A stretch of 64,000 nucleotides of DNA, from assembly GCA_021156365.1 (NCBI GenBank), contig JAJNDK010000002.1:372001-436000 (forward strand). The letters are read 5' to 3'. Positions 32,514 through 41,519 of this stretch are shown here, piece after piece. Each line of letters begins with the position of its first letter. Position 1 is the stretch's first letter. Source of the DNA: Bacteroidota bacterium (GTDB lineage Bacteria; Bacteroidota; Bacteroidia; B-17B0; Aurantibacillaceae). The notes beneath the pieces were generated by a model. The model was given only the letters and a program-made list of their open reading frames with translations, was not told the origin of the DNA and searched no databases. The translations under genes were made by a program, and so were the position numbers.

Positions 32514-34909
32514 GATTTGGATTTGCCATAACCGCCGTAACCACCATAGCCATAGCTTCCATAGCCATAACCCGATCCGTAGCCGTAACCATATCCGTAC
32601 TTGTTGTAATAATAACGCGCACGTTTTCTTCTCACACCGTTCAGTACAAATGCGAAATGCTCCGTTTTGTTATTCTCCACCAGCTCATTGATGCCGGCGA
32701 TCATTCGTTTGGTGGCAAACTTTGTATTCAGAACGAATAAGGAAATATCACTGTACTGCATCAGGTAAATGGAATCGGAAATTAGCCCGGCAGGTGGCGT
32801 ATCGATCACCACGTAATCATAATTCTGTTTTCCGTATTCGATAATTTCTTTCAGCTTATCCGACAGGATCATTTCGGAAGGATTGGGAGGAATAGGTCCC
32901 GAGAGCATTACATCGAGATTTTCTACTACCGTCTTTTTAATACTTTCTTTGATGCCTGTTTGCCCGATGATCACAGTACTGATCCCGATGTCGGCTTCCA
33001 TTTCCAGCGCCTTTTGCACGCGCGGTTTGTGAAGATCGAGCTCAAGGATCAATGTTCTTTTACCGGCTTTTGCCAGGATAGCCGCCATGTTGATAGAAGC
33101 AAAGGTTTTTCCTTCACCCGGACTGTTGGAGGTGATCAATACTACTTTAGAGCCCTTGTTCACATTGAGGTATTGAATATTGGTCCGTAATGTCCGGAAG
33201 GCCTCTGCGATCCGTGATTTCTGATCCACTTCCACAATGATCCCTGTAGAAGGCATGTTCCGTACGAAAGGCAACTCTCCAAGCACAGGAAGCGAAGTAG
33301 ATTCTTTTAATTCTTCTACTGTTTGAAGTGTAGTAAAGAACAATACACGAAGCAATACAATGATAATACCAATTGCCAAACCGATGAACGCAAAACTTTT
33401 GTTGATCTTTCCTTTGTCAGGCCATATCACACCCGACATTCGCGGGCTTTCGATCACCTTACTGTCCGGCACAATACTCGCACGCGCGATGTAGGTAGAT
33501 GCACGACGCTGTAATAAGAAAACATACAGGTTTTCGTTCACGTCCACTTTCCGCTGAATACCATTGTACTCGCGCTGTTTACGTGGAACTGTTTTCAGCG
33601 TGCCGATATAGCCGCTGATCTGTTTGGTTATATTCTCGAGGATCTTTTTATATGCGTTGCGCGAGTTGTTGATATACACCAGGAGGTCCTGCTTGATCTT
33701 GGAAATATTTTCGCGGAGTGCAATAGCCGACTGATTTTGCTCGGTAGTAGTGGAAAGAAGTCCTGTATACTCGATCTGTTTCTGATACAGGTCGGAAGTG
33801 GTCTTCACCATGTACGGATCATCTTTTATTACGAATACGGAAGGCGGCAGGAATTGCGGATCTTTATCCTGTATGATGTAATTCTCCAGGTCGTTCAGCG
33901 CCTCCAGCTGCAGATCCAATTGCCCCTGCTGTTCCTGATAAATGGTGAGCTTATCAAATTCCAGCTCTTCTTCCCGCTTGATGTCCAACATTACTTTGTT
34001 GGTTCGGAAATCCTGCATGGTATCCTCCACGTTTTTCAGGATGGAAGAAACTTCGGCCATCTGCTTGTCGATGAATTCCAGTGTACGTTCGTTGAGCTCA
34101 TATCTCGATTGCAGCTTCTGATCGATATACACGGCAGCAAGTGTATCGAGGAACAGGCTGGCTCTTTCCGGGATCACATCCTGGCAGCTGATCTTTAAGA
34201 TATTGGTGTAGTCAGGATTTTCGATAGACAGTCCTGATTGATATTGTGATATAAGCGCATCCAGCGAATGTACCTGGAACTCGAATTGCCCGGCCTGGAA
34301 AGTTCCTGCATTCGTTCCCGAAAAATTATTCTGGCGCGAGATCTTCAGATTAAAATATTCCGTGATCAGCTCTTTATCGAACTGGCCTTTGTATGTTTTT
34401 TCCTTTCCGTTCAGCAAAAGTGCAATGGAATAATTATTCTGATCGACAATATTGAACTTGATCTTTTGTTCGTACAGGGAAGAATTGATCGAATTCACAT
34501 ACACCGAAAAAGGCATACCAGTAAAATATTCCGTGGTACGGATCTTCCCGACAATAAAATAAGAGACCTGGATCTTTGTTTTTATTTTTTCAATAACCTT
34601 GCTGATGAGGTTGTAGGACTGAATGATCTTGGATTCGTTGGTATTATCCACATACCTGCCGTAATCGCCTTTACTGCCGGCGTAGGATTCGTTGATAAGG
34701 CTCTGCGAATAATACTGTTCGTTCGTGTTGAGGAGGATCTGCGTAGAGATGCCGTAAATATTGGTAAGCTTATAGGTATAAAAATATCCCAGCAGGTAGG
34801 AGATACCCACAAATATCAGTGGAATGTACCAGTTCCTGGCAAAAATCCGCCAAACAGCTTTCAGGTCATTTAAACTAACTAAAGCCTCGTTCTTCTTTTG
34901 TGTTGCCAA
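32510..34909 (-). CDS. Wzc-like polysaccharide co-polymerase with BY-kinase domain
   Basis: A 799-residue inner-membrane protein controlling exopolysaccharide chain length or export. N-terminal Wzz domain with a helix at about residues 30-50, a long periplasmic coiled coil (about 260-450), a second helix near 510-530, and a cytoplasmic tyrosine kinase at 560-770. Kinase motifs: Walker A SNSPGEGKTFASIN, Walker A' LILELDLHKPRVQKA, Walker B YVVIDTPPAG. The C-terminus is a Gly-Tyr tail with about 13 tyrosines in the last 35 residues, the expected autophosphorylation cluster. The start is TTG at 34909 with a -7 box TAAATTTG 20-27 bases upstream. It is divergent from the exosortase genes. Confidence 0.88.
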   Translation of the reverse strand: MATQKKNEALVSLNDLKAVWRIFARNWYIPLIFVGISYLLGYFYTYKLTNIYGISTQILLNTNEQYYSQSLINESYAGSKGDYGRYVDNTNESKIIQSYNLISKVIEKIKTKIQVSYFIVGKIRTTEYFTGMPFSVYVNSINSSLYEQKIKFNIVDQNNYSIALLLNGKEKTYKGQFDKELITEYFNLKISRQNNFSGTNAGTFQAGQFEFQVHSLDALISQYQSGLSIENPDYTNILKISCQDVIPERASLFLDTLAAVYIDQKLQSRYELNERTLEFIDKQMAEVSSILKNVEDTMQDFRTNKVMLDIKREEELEFDKLTIYQEQQGQLDLQLEALNDLENYIIQDKDPQFLPPSVFVIKDDPYMVKTTSDLYQKQIEYTGLLSTTTEQNQSAIALRENISKIKQDLLVYINNSRNAYKKILENITKQISGYIGTLKTVPRKQREYNGIQRKVDVNENLYVFLLQRRASTYIARASIVPDSKVIESPRMSGVIWPDKGKINKSFAFIGLAIGIIIVLLRVLFFTTLQTVEELKESTSLPVLGELPFVRNMPSTGIIVEVDQKSRIAEAFRTLRTNIQYLNVNKGSKVVLITSNSPGEGKTFASINMAAILAKAGKRTLILELDLHKPRVQKALEMEADIGISTVIIGQTGIKESIKKTVVENLDVMLSGPIPPNPSEMILSDKLKEIIEYGKQNYDYVVIDTPPAGLISDSIYLMQYSDISLFVLNTKFATKRMIAGINELVENNKTEHFAFVLNGVRRKRARYYYNKYGYGYGYGSGYGYGSYGYGGYGGYGKSKS

Positions 34910-34928
34910 GCGTGAATGATAAAGTAGG

Positions 34929-34936
34929 CAAATTTA
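34929..34936 (-). promoter_or_regulatory. -7 promoter box for the BY-kinase gene
   Basis: TAAATTTG on the minus strand, exact TAnnTTTG match; it supports the nearby TTG start, since no ATG lies in frame in the leader. Confidence 0.5.
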
Positions 34937-35042
34937 ACACTTTAGGTGGAAAAAACGAGTTAAGAATATATAATTCATGCCCCTTTCCGGCCTTTTTTAT
35001 TTCAATAAAATAGCTATATTTACCACATTATTTTTAGAAAAA

Positions 35043-35267
35043 ATGAGGAAACCGCTTGCACTTCTGTTCGTACTTGCTTTTTTAGCGCTTAATTATTCGT
35101 CTTTTGCCGGTGGAGCTCCTCCTCCTCCGGGTGGTGGCACAGGTCCTAACTGCTGGCCTCCTCCATGCGTTCCCATTGATGGCGGTATCACTTTTTTACT
35201 GATAGCAGGCGCTGCTTACGGTTCTAAAAAAGTGTACGACCTCACAAAAACCAAAGTGAACCCATAA
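35043..35267 (+). CDS. PID-CTERM exosortase substrate, 74 residues
   Basis: A tiny secreted protein: signal peptide (residues 1-23, ending SSFA), a Gly/Pro/Cys segment of about 23 residues (GGAPPPPGGGTGPNCWPPPC), the sorting motif Val-Pro-Ile-Asp-Gly-Gly, a short hydrophobic helix (ITFLLIAGAAYG) and a basic tail with Lys-Lys. This is the tripartite layout of exosortase targets, of the PID-CTERM type. After both cleavages a peptide of only about 25 residues would remain. The ATG at 35043 is chosen because it opens the signal peptide. The exosortase gene starts seven bases after its stop. Confidence 0.78.
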   Translation: MRKPLALLFVLAFLALNYSSFAGGAPPPPGGGTGPNCWPPPCVPIDGGITFLLIAGAAYGSKKVYDLTKTKVNP

Positions 35268-35274
35268 TCCGGGT

Positions 35275-35811
35275 ATGTCTTTCCGGGATAAATTCACCTC
35301 TCTATTCAAATCCAGGACCGGTCTGTTTTTTGCTCTTGCCGGAGCTGTTTACCTGTTTTGGTTCTTCCTCTATGATCTGTATATCAAGCCACACACCTTG
35401 CTGGATGAGAAAATAATTTCCAATATCGTATACTTTAGCTCGAATATTCTAAGTTGGTTTTCTCATGAAACGTATTCTTCTACGGACGACCTCAATATGC
35501 AGATGATCGGTATCGACGGCGCACACCCTGTATGGATCGGCGGCCCCTGCGATGGTGTTTCCGTGATGGCCATCTTTATTATTTTCATTGCCTGCTTCCC
35601 TGCCAATCATACATCCAAGCTATGGTATATCCCCGCAGGGGTGCTTATCATTCATTTCCTGAATATACTGCGCGTATGTGCCCTTGCCAGTATTTCCTAT
35701 TATGCACCGGATTACCTGGCGTTCAATCACACCTATACCTTCACCATCCTGATCTATGGCTGTATATTCGGGCTTTGGATGTTCTGGGTGAACAAATTTG
35801 CACACAGATGA
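35275..35811 (+). CDS. exosortase family transpeptidase (XrtF/XrtX-like)
   Basis: A 178-residue membrane protease/transpeptidase with five or six helices. The catalytic residues of exosortases are all visible: Cys92 in IGGPCDGVSVM, Arg133 in LNILRVCAL and His152 in AFNHTYTF. It is expected to cut the VPIDGG-type tail of the 74-residue protein encoded just upstream and to release or transfer it outside the inner membrane. It overlaps the next gene by four bases (ATGA). Which Xrt subfamily it belongs to cannot be settled by eye. Confidence 0.88.
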   Translation: MSFRDKFTSLFKSRTGLFFALAGAVYLFWFFLYDLYIKPHTLLDEKIISNIVYFSSNILSWFSHETYSSTDDLNMQMIGIDGAHPVWIGGPCDGVSVMAIFIIFIACFPANHTSKLWYIPAGVLIIHFLNILRVCALASISYYAPDYLAFNHTYTFTILIYGCIFGLWMFWVNKFAHR

Positions 35812-36278
35812 TCAAAAAGACGGGGATAGTGCTGCTTATACTTGGTGCATTGATAGGGCTTGGGTTCCTTCGTGAATTCATTTTTGTAAATACAAATTCC
35901 ATTCTTTACTCCAAATTGTACAACGAAGATTACCCGCTACACCCGTTTTTCGGCTTCTTCCGGACAAAAACCTATACGTTCATCTACATTTCCAAATGGT
36001 TTCTGACCGCCGCCTTCATTGCTGCATACTATATTTTGCAGCTCCTGGCCGTCAAATGGCTCCTGAAAAACAGCCCGGCCAAAAATTGGCTTTTATTTTT
36101 TTATGTTTTTCTCGTAATATTGTCGGTAATTACATTTGGGATTGGATGGCTGGCCGGATCTATAAATAAAGGCTATACATTCAGCCGTGTGTTTTTAGGT
36201 ATATTGCAATCGCCTTTGCCGCTGATGTTTTTAATGCCCGTACATTATTTTGCAAAAAAATTGAATCAACAAAATTAA
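35808..36278 (+). CDS. exosortase-associated membrane protein
   Basis: A 156-residue protein with four hydrophobic helices and a basic C-terminus. The [14 protein letters not shown] segment after the first helix resembles the small membrane protein encoded beside XrtF-type exosortases. Function is unknown; the tight coupling to the exosortase (ATGA overlap) suggests a shared complex. glyA follows ten bases downstream, so it may ride on the same transcript. Confidence 0.65.
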   Translation: MIKKTGIVLLILGALIGLGFLREFIFVNTNSILYSKLYNEDYPLHPFFGFFRTKTYTFIYISKWFLTAAFIAAYYILQLLAVKWLLKNSPAKNWLLFFYVFLVILSVITFGIGWLAGSINKGYTFSRVFLGILQSPLPLMFLMPVHYFAKKLNQQN

Positions 36279-36288
36279 TATCCCGATT

Positions 36289-37563
36289 ATGAAAAAAGAC
36301 ACCGCTATTTTTAAACTGATAAAAGAAGAGAACGATCGCCAGACACATGGTATCGAACTGATCGCTTCCGAAAATTATGTAAGCGACCAGGTGATGAAAG
36401 CCATGGGCTCCGTGCTTACCAATAAATATGCAGAAGGACTTCCCGGCAAACGTTATTACGGCGGTTGCGAAGTAGTAGATAAGGTAGAGCAGATCGCTAT
36501 CGATCGTGCAAAAGAATTATTCGGCGCCGTATGGGTAAATGTACAGCCACATTCGGGAGCACAGGCCAATGCTGCAGTGATGCTGGGCTGCCTGAAACCG
36601 GGCGATACTATTTTAGGTTTCGACCTGAGCCATGGCGGACATCTTACACACGGCTCACCGGTGAATTTCAGTGGTAAATTATACCATGCTACTTTTTACG
36701 GTGTGGAAGAAAAAACAGGACGTATCAATTACGATACCGTAGAAGCCACTGCAAAAAAAGAAAAACCGAAAATGATCATCTGCGGAGCTTCTGCTTACAG
36801 CAGGGATTGGGACTATGTGCGTTTGCGCAAAATTGCCGATGAAGTAGGCGCTTTATTGATGGCAGACATTTCACATCCATCGGGACTGATCGCCAAAGGA
36901 ATTTTAAATGACCCATTGCCGCATTGCCATATCGTAACCACTACCACACACAAAACACTACGCGGACCAAGAGGCGGTATGATCATGATGGGCCAGGATT
37001 TCCCGAACCCATGGGGCGAAAAAACACTAAAAGGCGAAGTGAAAATGATGAGCGCCGTGTTGGATGCAGCTGTATTCCCGGGCACTCAGGGCGGACCGTT
37101 AGAACATGTGATCGCTTCCAAAGCTATTGCATACGGAGAAGCACTGACCGACGAGTACATGCACTACTGCGTTCAGGTGATCAAAAATGCGCAAGTGATG
37201 GCAAAAGCGCTGGTAGAAAAAGGCTATAAGATTATTTCCGGCGGCACCGACAACCATTGCATGCTGATCGATCTGCGCAGCAAGAACATTACCGGTAAAG
37301 AAGCAGAAAAGGCATTGGGTGAAGCGGACATCACAGTAAACAAAAACATGGTTCCTTTTGATGACAAATCTCCATTCGTTACTTCCGGTGTACGTATCGG
37401 AACTCCTGCTATCACTTCGAGAGGGCTGAAAGAAAAAGACTGTTTGAAAGTGGTGGAGCTGTTTGATGCCGCTATCATTAATAAAAATAATCCGAAAGAG
37501 CTGGCAAAGATCAAAAAGAAAGTGAACACAATGATGATCAAATATCCTTTGTTCCAGGCATAA
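36289..37563 (+). CDS. glyA: serine hydroxymethyltransferase
   Basis: A 424-residue PLP enzyme converting serine and tetrahydrofolate to glycine and methylene-THF. Motifs: [12 protein letters not shown] at the N-terminus, [27 protein letters not shown] and the PLP lysine in [15 protein letters not shown] (about residue 226). Length is normal. It starts ten bases after the exosortase-associated gene; it has no visible promoter of its own, so partial co-transcription is likely. Confidence 0.96.
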   Translation: MKKDTAIFKLIKEENDRQTHGIELIASENYVSDQVMKAMGSVLTNKYAEGLPGKRYYGGCEVVDKVEQIAIDRAKELFGAVWVNVQPHSGAQANAAVMLGCLKPGDTILGFDLSHGGHLTHGSPVNFSGKLYHATFYGVEEKTGRINYDTVEATAKKEKPKMIICGASAYSRDWDYVRLRKIADEVGALLMADISHPSGLIAKGILNDPLPHCHIVTTTTHKTLRGPRGGMIMMGQDFPNPWGEKTLKGEVKMMSAVLDAAVFPGTQGGPLEHVIASKAIAYGEALTDEYMHYCVQVIKNAQVMAKALVEKGYKIISGGTDNHCMLIDLRSKNITGKEAEKALGEADITVNKNMVPFDDKSPFVTSGVRIGTPAITSRGLKEKDCLKVVELFDAAIINKNNPKELAKIKKKVNTMMIKYPLFQA

Positions 37564-37650
37564 ATTTCAATCCCCGGCAAACGTTGAAAGTCCTTTTGGC
37601 ATACCGCATGTTCCCTGCACCTGAAGGGTGCCAGATTTTACGAAGATGAC

Positions 37651-37854
37651 TTGAATACGGAAAAGAATATCGAAGAGTTATTCGACTACTGTCAAATATT
37701 GGAAGCGATAATTTATCCGGCAGGGTGGGATTTTCTTATCAAGAGGTTCGGAATTGAAAAACTATTCGCTATAAATAGCAAGAGTGGCTGGCTGGACTGC
37801 AGTTCCGCTGAAGAGTACTTAAAAGACATAGAAAACTATAAACAGGGATCCTGA
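37651..37854 (+). CDS. possible small acidic protein or gene remnant, unknown
   Basis: A 67-codon frame starting with TTG; no ATG lies in frame upstream before a stop at about 37585. The product is acidic, with ILEAIIYPAGWDFLIKRFGIEKLFAINSKSGWLD in two pieces resembling a folded small domain, but I recognise no family. A strong hairpin overlaps the stop codon. It may be a real TTG-start gene (TTG is used by three other genes here) or the end of a decayed longer gene. Confidence 0.3.
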   Translation: MNTEKNIEELFDYCQILEAIIYPAGWDFLIKRFGIEKLFAINSKSGWLDCSSAEEYLKDIENYKQGS

Positions 37855-37867
37855 CAGATCCCTGTTT
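37840..37867. terminator. strong hairpin, bidirectional terminator
   Basis: AAACAGGGATC (37840-37850), loop CTGACA, GATCCCTGTTT (37857-37867), then ATTTTG; an eleven-base perfect stem with A/T ends on both sides. It separates the plus-strand glyA/small ORF from the convergent arrestin-like gene. Confidence 0.75.
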
Positions 37868-37909
37868 ATTTTGACTACCGGATTCTATACGCTCAGTGCG
37901 TTTACAGGA

Positions 37910-38380
37910 TCAGATCAGTTTGATGGCTTTCGAATCGGAAGGATCGAGAGCAGCGCTTTTTACATCCACCATTGCTTCTACCTCGTATTCGGATTTTTCA
38001 TTGTTGGCAAAAGCAGCCATTGATCCTAATTTACCCATTGCGCCACCCATTTCCTTCAGGTCGTCGCTATTGGACTTAACCAATGCAAATTTCAGATCGA
38101 AATGCAGTTCTTTTTCATCACCGGGATTGATGCTATACAACAAACTCGTTTTGTATTCGCCCAATATAAATTCTTTTGTTTTTTTGTCCTCACCTCTGCC
38201 TGTTGTGTATTTTTCTTTCAATACTACTTTCATGGATATGAGCTCCTGCGGGCTTTTTGAAGTAAGGACAATTTTTCCTTTAATGATTCCTTCGCTTTTT
38301 GCCACTTGCCCCGGTACATGCAAGGCAATTTTTACGCCGCCAATACCCAGCTTGCTTTTGATCGTTTGTATAAATCCCAT
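37910..38380 (-). CDS. SpoOM/arrestin-like protein
   Basis: A 156-residue beta-rich protein. The N-terminal SKLGIGGVKIALHVPGQVAKSEGIIKGKIVL and following ISMKVVLKEKY alternate as in the SpoOM family of arrestin-like folds. No signal peptide or membrane helix. Its role is unknown outside sporulating bacteria. A perfect -7 box (TACATTTG) lies 26-33 bases upstream, and the transcript ends at the shared hairpin. Confidence 0.6.
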   Translation of the reverse strand: MGFIQTIKSKLGIGGVKIALHVPGQVAKSEGIIKGKIVLTSKSPQELISMKVVLKEKYTTGRGEDKKTKEFILGEYKTSLLYSINPGDEKELHFDLKFALVKSNSDDLKEMGGAMGKLGSMAAFANNEKSEYEVEAMVDVKSAALDPSDSKAIKLI

Positions 38381-38405
38381 TCTTACGTTTTTTATTGTTG
38401 AATGG

Positions 38406-38413
38406 CAAATGTA
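38406..38413 (-). promoter_or_regulatory. -7 promoter box for the SpoOM-like gene
   Basis: TACATTTG on the minus strand, exact TAnnTTTG match, 26-33 bases upstream of the ATG at 38380. Confidence 0.5.
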
Positions 38414-38518
38414 GGCGGTATACGTCCATGCAATTCTGCCAATGTAGAACTGCGGGGATTCAATTAATATTCGCAGGGATTTACAGGATATCTGAAATGC
38501 GGGAAAGTGTTTTTGATT

Positions 38519-39412
38519 TTAATACGCCAATTTCACTCCATTCGCCTTCACCGACAGGCTCACTTCCTTCCCCAGGTAAATAGCATGGTTCTTATCGATG
38601 TGCCCGGTCGGGAAATTAAAACATACAGGATAGCCATATTGTTTCACGGCATCGTAAATGATCTCTTCTGCAGTTTTCCCGAAAGGAATAGTATTGTCTT
38701 TCATGTCCGTCATGCCTCCGATCACCAGTCCTGCCAAGTGCTGTAGCTTACCGCTGCGTTTCAGGTTCATCATCATCCGGTCGATGTGGTATAGGTATTC
38801 GTCCAGGTCTTCGAGAAATAATAGTTTGCCTTTGGTGTCGATATCACTTTCGCTGCCGCAGAGTGCATAACACAAACTCAGGTTGCCACCAACGATCTCT
38901 GCCTTCGCTTCTCCACTTACATTCAATGGATGCGGCTCTATGCTGAATTCGATCGTTTCTCCGAACAGTGCTTTGCGCAGGCTCTCCAGGGCTACCGGGT
39001 CTTTATCGAAAGTGACCAGCATCGTAGAATGCAAAGTGGCGATCCCGAAATTCTGATTGATATGCTGATGCAACACGGTGATATCACTATACCCGGTGAT
39101 CCATTTCGGATGTTTCTGAAAACCGCTGAAATTGATCTTGTCCATCAAACGGATGGTTCCGTATCCACCACGTGCAAAAAACACAGCTTTTATGTCTTCC
39201 GCATCTAAGGCCCATTGCAGATCTTTCGCACGGTTTATATCACTACCTGCAAACTGGTTTTCTTCTTCAAAAATATGCTCGCCCACAATAGGCTCCAGTC
39301 CCCAGTCTTTGAGGATCATTTTAGCCGGACGAATTTCATCTGCTGTCACTTTGCGGGCGCTTGCAATAAGTGCAACTTTATCTCCGGGTTTTAGAAATGG
39401 GGGCTGTTTCAT
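38519..39412 (-). CDS. LD-carboxypeptidase (peptidase family S66)
   Basis: A 297-residue murein tetrapeptide carboxypeptidase that removes the terminal D-Ala from cytoplasmic recycled muropeptides. The Ser-Glu-His triad is visible: Ser in WITGYSDITVLH, Glu in LLFLEDLDEYLYHIDRM and His in FPTGHIDKNHAIYLG. FFARGGYGTIRL precedes the serine. The ATG at 39412 overlaps the asd stop in an ATGA, so the two genes are coupled. Confidence 0.9.
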   Translation of the reverse strand: MKQPPFLKPGDKVALIASARKVTADEIRPAKMILKDWGLEPIVGEHIFEEENQFAGSDINRAKDLQWALDAEDIKAVFFARGGYGTIRLMDKINFSGFQKHPKWITGYSDITVLHQHINQNFGIATLHSTMLVTFDKDPVALESLRKALFGETIEFSIEPHPLNVSGEAKAEIVGGNLSLCYALCGSESDIDTKGKLLFLEDLDEYLYHIDRMMMNLKRSGKLQHLAGLVIGGMTDMKDNTIPFGKTAEEIIYDAVKQYGYPVCFNFPTGHIDKNHAIYLGKEVSLSVKANGVKLAY

Positions 39413-40401
39413 CCTACCAGTTTGTTTTTTATGAGGTATTCTGCTATCTGCACTGCGTTGGTAGCCGCTCCTTTGCGGAGATTGTCTGCCACTACCCACA
39501 TATTCACCGTATTGTTTTGTGTTTCATCCAGGCGGATCCTACCCACAAACACTTCATCCCGGTTATGGCTGTTCATCGGCATCGGGTACAGCTGCTGCGA
39601 AGGATCATCCTGCACGATCACTCCTTCCGTTTTTGCCAGTAGTTCTTTGATCGCTGTCACGTCCGGTTGTTTTTCAAATTCGATGTTCAGCGATTCGCTG
39701 TGTCCGCCCATTACTGGGATCCGGACAGCAGTCGCCGTTACGCGGATCGTATCATCGCCCATGATCTTTTTGGTTTCGTTCACCATTTTCATTTCTTCTT
39801 TGGTGTAGCCGTTTTCCATAAAGACATCGATCTGCGGGATCGCATTCATATCGATCGGGTATTTATAGGCCATTTCGCCGTCCAGTCCTTTTCGCTCGTT
39901 CATCAGCTGGTTCACTGCTTTCACGCCTGTTCCGGTCACCGATTGGTAGGTAGAGACCACTACCCGTCTGATCGTATATTTTTTATGCAGGGGTTGCAGC
40001 ACCACTACCATCTGGATCGTGGAACAATTCGGATTGGCAATGATCTTATCTTCTTTTGTGAGCACATGTGCATTCACTTCCGGCACTACTAATTTTTTTG
40101 TGGGATCCATTCTCCAGGCGGAAGAATTGTCGACCACGGTAATACCTGCCTCCGCAAATTTCGGTGCCCATTCCCTGGAGGTATCACCGCCTGCCGAAAA
40201 GATCGCAATGTGTGGTTTGGCCGCAATTGCCTGCTCCATACTGTGAACGATGTACGTCTTCCCCTTAAATCCGATCTCCTTGCCTACCGAACGCTCGGAT
40301 GCTACAGGGATCAGCTCACTCACCGGGAAGTTCCGTTCTTCCAGTACTTTCAGCATAGCCGTACCTACAAGTCCGGTGGCTCCTACAACTGCGATTTTCA
40401 T
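39409..40401 (-). CDS. asd: aspartate-semialdehyde dehydrogenase
   Basis: A 330-residue NADP-dependent enzyme reducing aspartyl phosphate to the semialdehyde, feeding lysine/diaminopimelate, threonine and methionine. Motifs: VVGATGLVGTAMLKVLEE at the N-terminus, the catalytic cysteine in NPNCSTIQMVV (about residue 128) and the histidine in RIPVMGGHSESLNIEF. Coupling to the LD-carboxypeptidase gene joins DAP supply with peptidoglycan recycling. Confidence 0.95.
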   Translation of the reverse strand: MKIAVVGATGLVGTAMLKVLEERNFPVSELIPVASERSVGKEIGFKGKTYIVHSMEQAIAAKPHIAIFSAGGDTSREWAPKFAEAGITVVDNSSAWRMDPTKKLVVPEVNAHVLTKEDKIIANPNCSTIQMVVVLQPLHKKYTIRRVVVSTYQSVTGTGVKAVNQLMNERKGLDGEMAYKYPIDMNAIPQIDVFMENGYTKEEMKMVNETKKIMGDDTIRVTATAVRIPVMGGHSESLNIEFEKQPDVTAIKELLAKTEGVIVQDDPSQQLYPMPMNSHNRDEVFVGRIRLDETQNNTVNMWVVADNLRKGAATNAVQIAEYLIKNKLVG

Positions 40402-40430
40402 ACGTGTTTTGGAATAAAAAATTAATGGAA

Positions 40431-40438
40431 CAAATGTA
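40431..40438 (-). promoter_or_regulatory. -7 promoter box for the asd operon
   Basis: TACATTTG on the minus strand, exact TAnnTTTG match, 30-37 bases upstream of the asd ATG. Confidence 0.5.
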
Positions 40439-40547
40439 CAAAAGGTTCATTCATAATTAGCTCTTATGCGGTTCTATTCGCATTATTTACCGATTTTTTC
40501 CCATATTCCCTGTTTAAATCTTTGGCTGCTTTATTTAAACAGTTTAG

Positions 40548-40555
40548 TATATTTA
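40548..40555 (+). promoter_or_regulatory. -7-like box for the acyltransferase/engB genes
   Basis: TATATTTA has one mismatch to TAnnTTTG; TTTG at 40521-40524 lies 23 bases upstream as a possible -33 element. The ATG is 13 bases downstream. Confidence 0.4.
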
Positions 40556-40568
40556 CACAAACGAAATT

Positions 40569-41516
40569 ATGGAACCTATAATAGCAAAAGTCGACAGGGA
40601 CCTTATCGAAAAAGAACTGCAGGGCAGATTTGTGCGGAAAACAAATAACGGTCACAACCAGATCTATATTATCACCCATTCTGATTCTCCCAATGTGATG
40701 CAGGAAATAGGGCGTCTGCGGGAAGTTACTTTCAGGCATGCAGGAGGCGGAACGGGCAAATCCATCGACATTGATGAGTTTGATATCAGCGATCATCCTT
40801 ACAAACAGCTATTGGTATGGAATCCGGAAGACAGGGAGATCGTGGGCGCATACCGCTATATCCTCTGCAGGGATGCCGAGTATGAGAACGGAGAGGTGAA
40901 GCTGGCAACTACAGAGCTTTTTCATTTTTCCGAGAAATTCTGCAAAGACTACCTGCCCTATACCATTGAATTGGGACGGTCTTTTATCCAGCCCGATTAC
41001 CAGCCATCGGAACAGTTCCGTAAAGGGCTTTTCAGCCTCGATAACCTTTGGGATGGACTGGGCGCTATCGTGGTGGACAATCCCGATCAGCGGCATTTCT
41101 TTGGCAAAGTAACCATGTATACCGACTTCAATGCACATGCCCGGGACATGATCCTTGCCTTTATGAGACATTATTTCCCGGATACAGATAACCTGGTAGA
41201 GCCGGTAGCCTCCTTAAAATTAGGTTACAAAACCGACGTTACCGAATTCCTCCGTTCTCTTGAAGGACTGAATTACAAAGAAGGGCATGCCGTGCTGAAC
41301 AAAAATGTGCGTGCCTTAGGAGAAAATATTCCACCGCTTGTGAATGCCTATATGAACCTTTCTTCCACTATGAAAACCTTCGGGACCGCTACCAATCCTA
41401 CCTTTGGCGACGTAGAGGAAACGGGCCTGATCGTTACCGTGGCAGATATATTCGAATCGAAAAAAGACCGTCACCTCACTTCCTACATCAACGAAAAGCA
41501 GGCACGCACTGCATAA
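40569..41516 (+). CDS. OlsB/GlsB-like N-acyltransferase (GNAT-type)
   Basis: A 315-residue protein of the bacterial hemolysin-like/OlsB acyltransferase group. Segments NVMQEIGRLREVTFRHAGGGTGKSIDID, IVGAYRYIL and YTIELGRSFIQPDYQ are typical. Family members N-acylate ornithine or glycine to begin aminolipid synthesis; Bacteroidota make ornithine and glycine lipids, so that role is plausible but not proven. engB follows three bases after its stop, implying an operon. Confidence 0.72.
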   Translation: MEPIIAKVDRDLIEKELQGRFVRKTNNGHNQIYIITHSDSPNVMQEIGRLREVTFRHAGGGTGKSIDIDEFDISDHPYKQLLVWNPEDREIVGAYRYILCRDAEYENGEVKLATTELFHFSEKFCKDYLPYTIELGRSFIQPDYQPSEQFRKGLFSLDNLWDGLGAIVVDNPDQRHFFGKVTMYTDFNAHARDMILAFMRHYFPDTDNLVEPVASLKLGYKTDVTEFLRSLEGLNYKEGHAVLNKNVRALGENIPPLVNAYMNLSSTMKTFGTATNPTFGDVEETGLIVTVADIFESKKDRHLTSYINEKQARTA

Positions 41517-41519
41517 AAT

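Noticed and set aside
37608-37650. An ATG-start short frame after glyA
   Set aside because: It has only 13 codons before a stop and no supporting signal.
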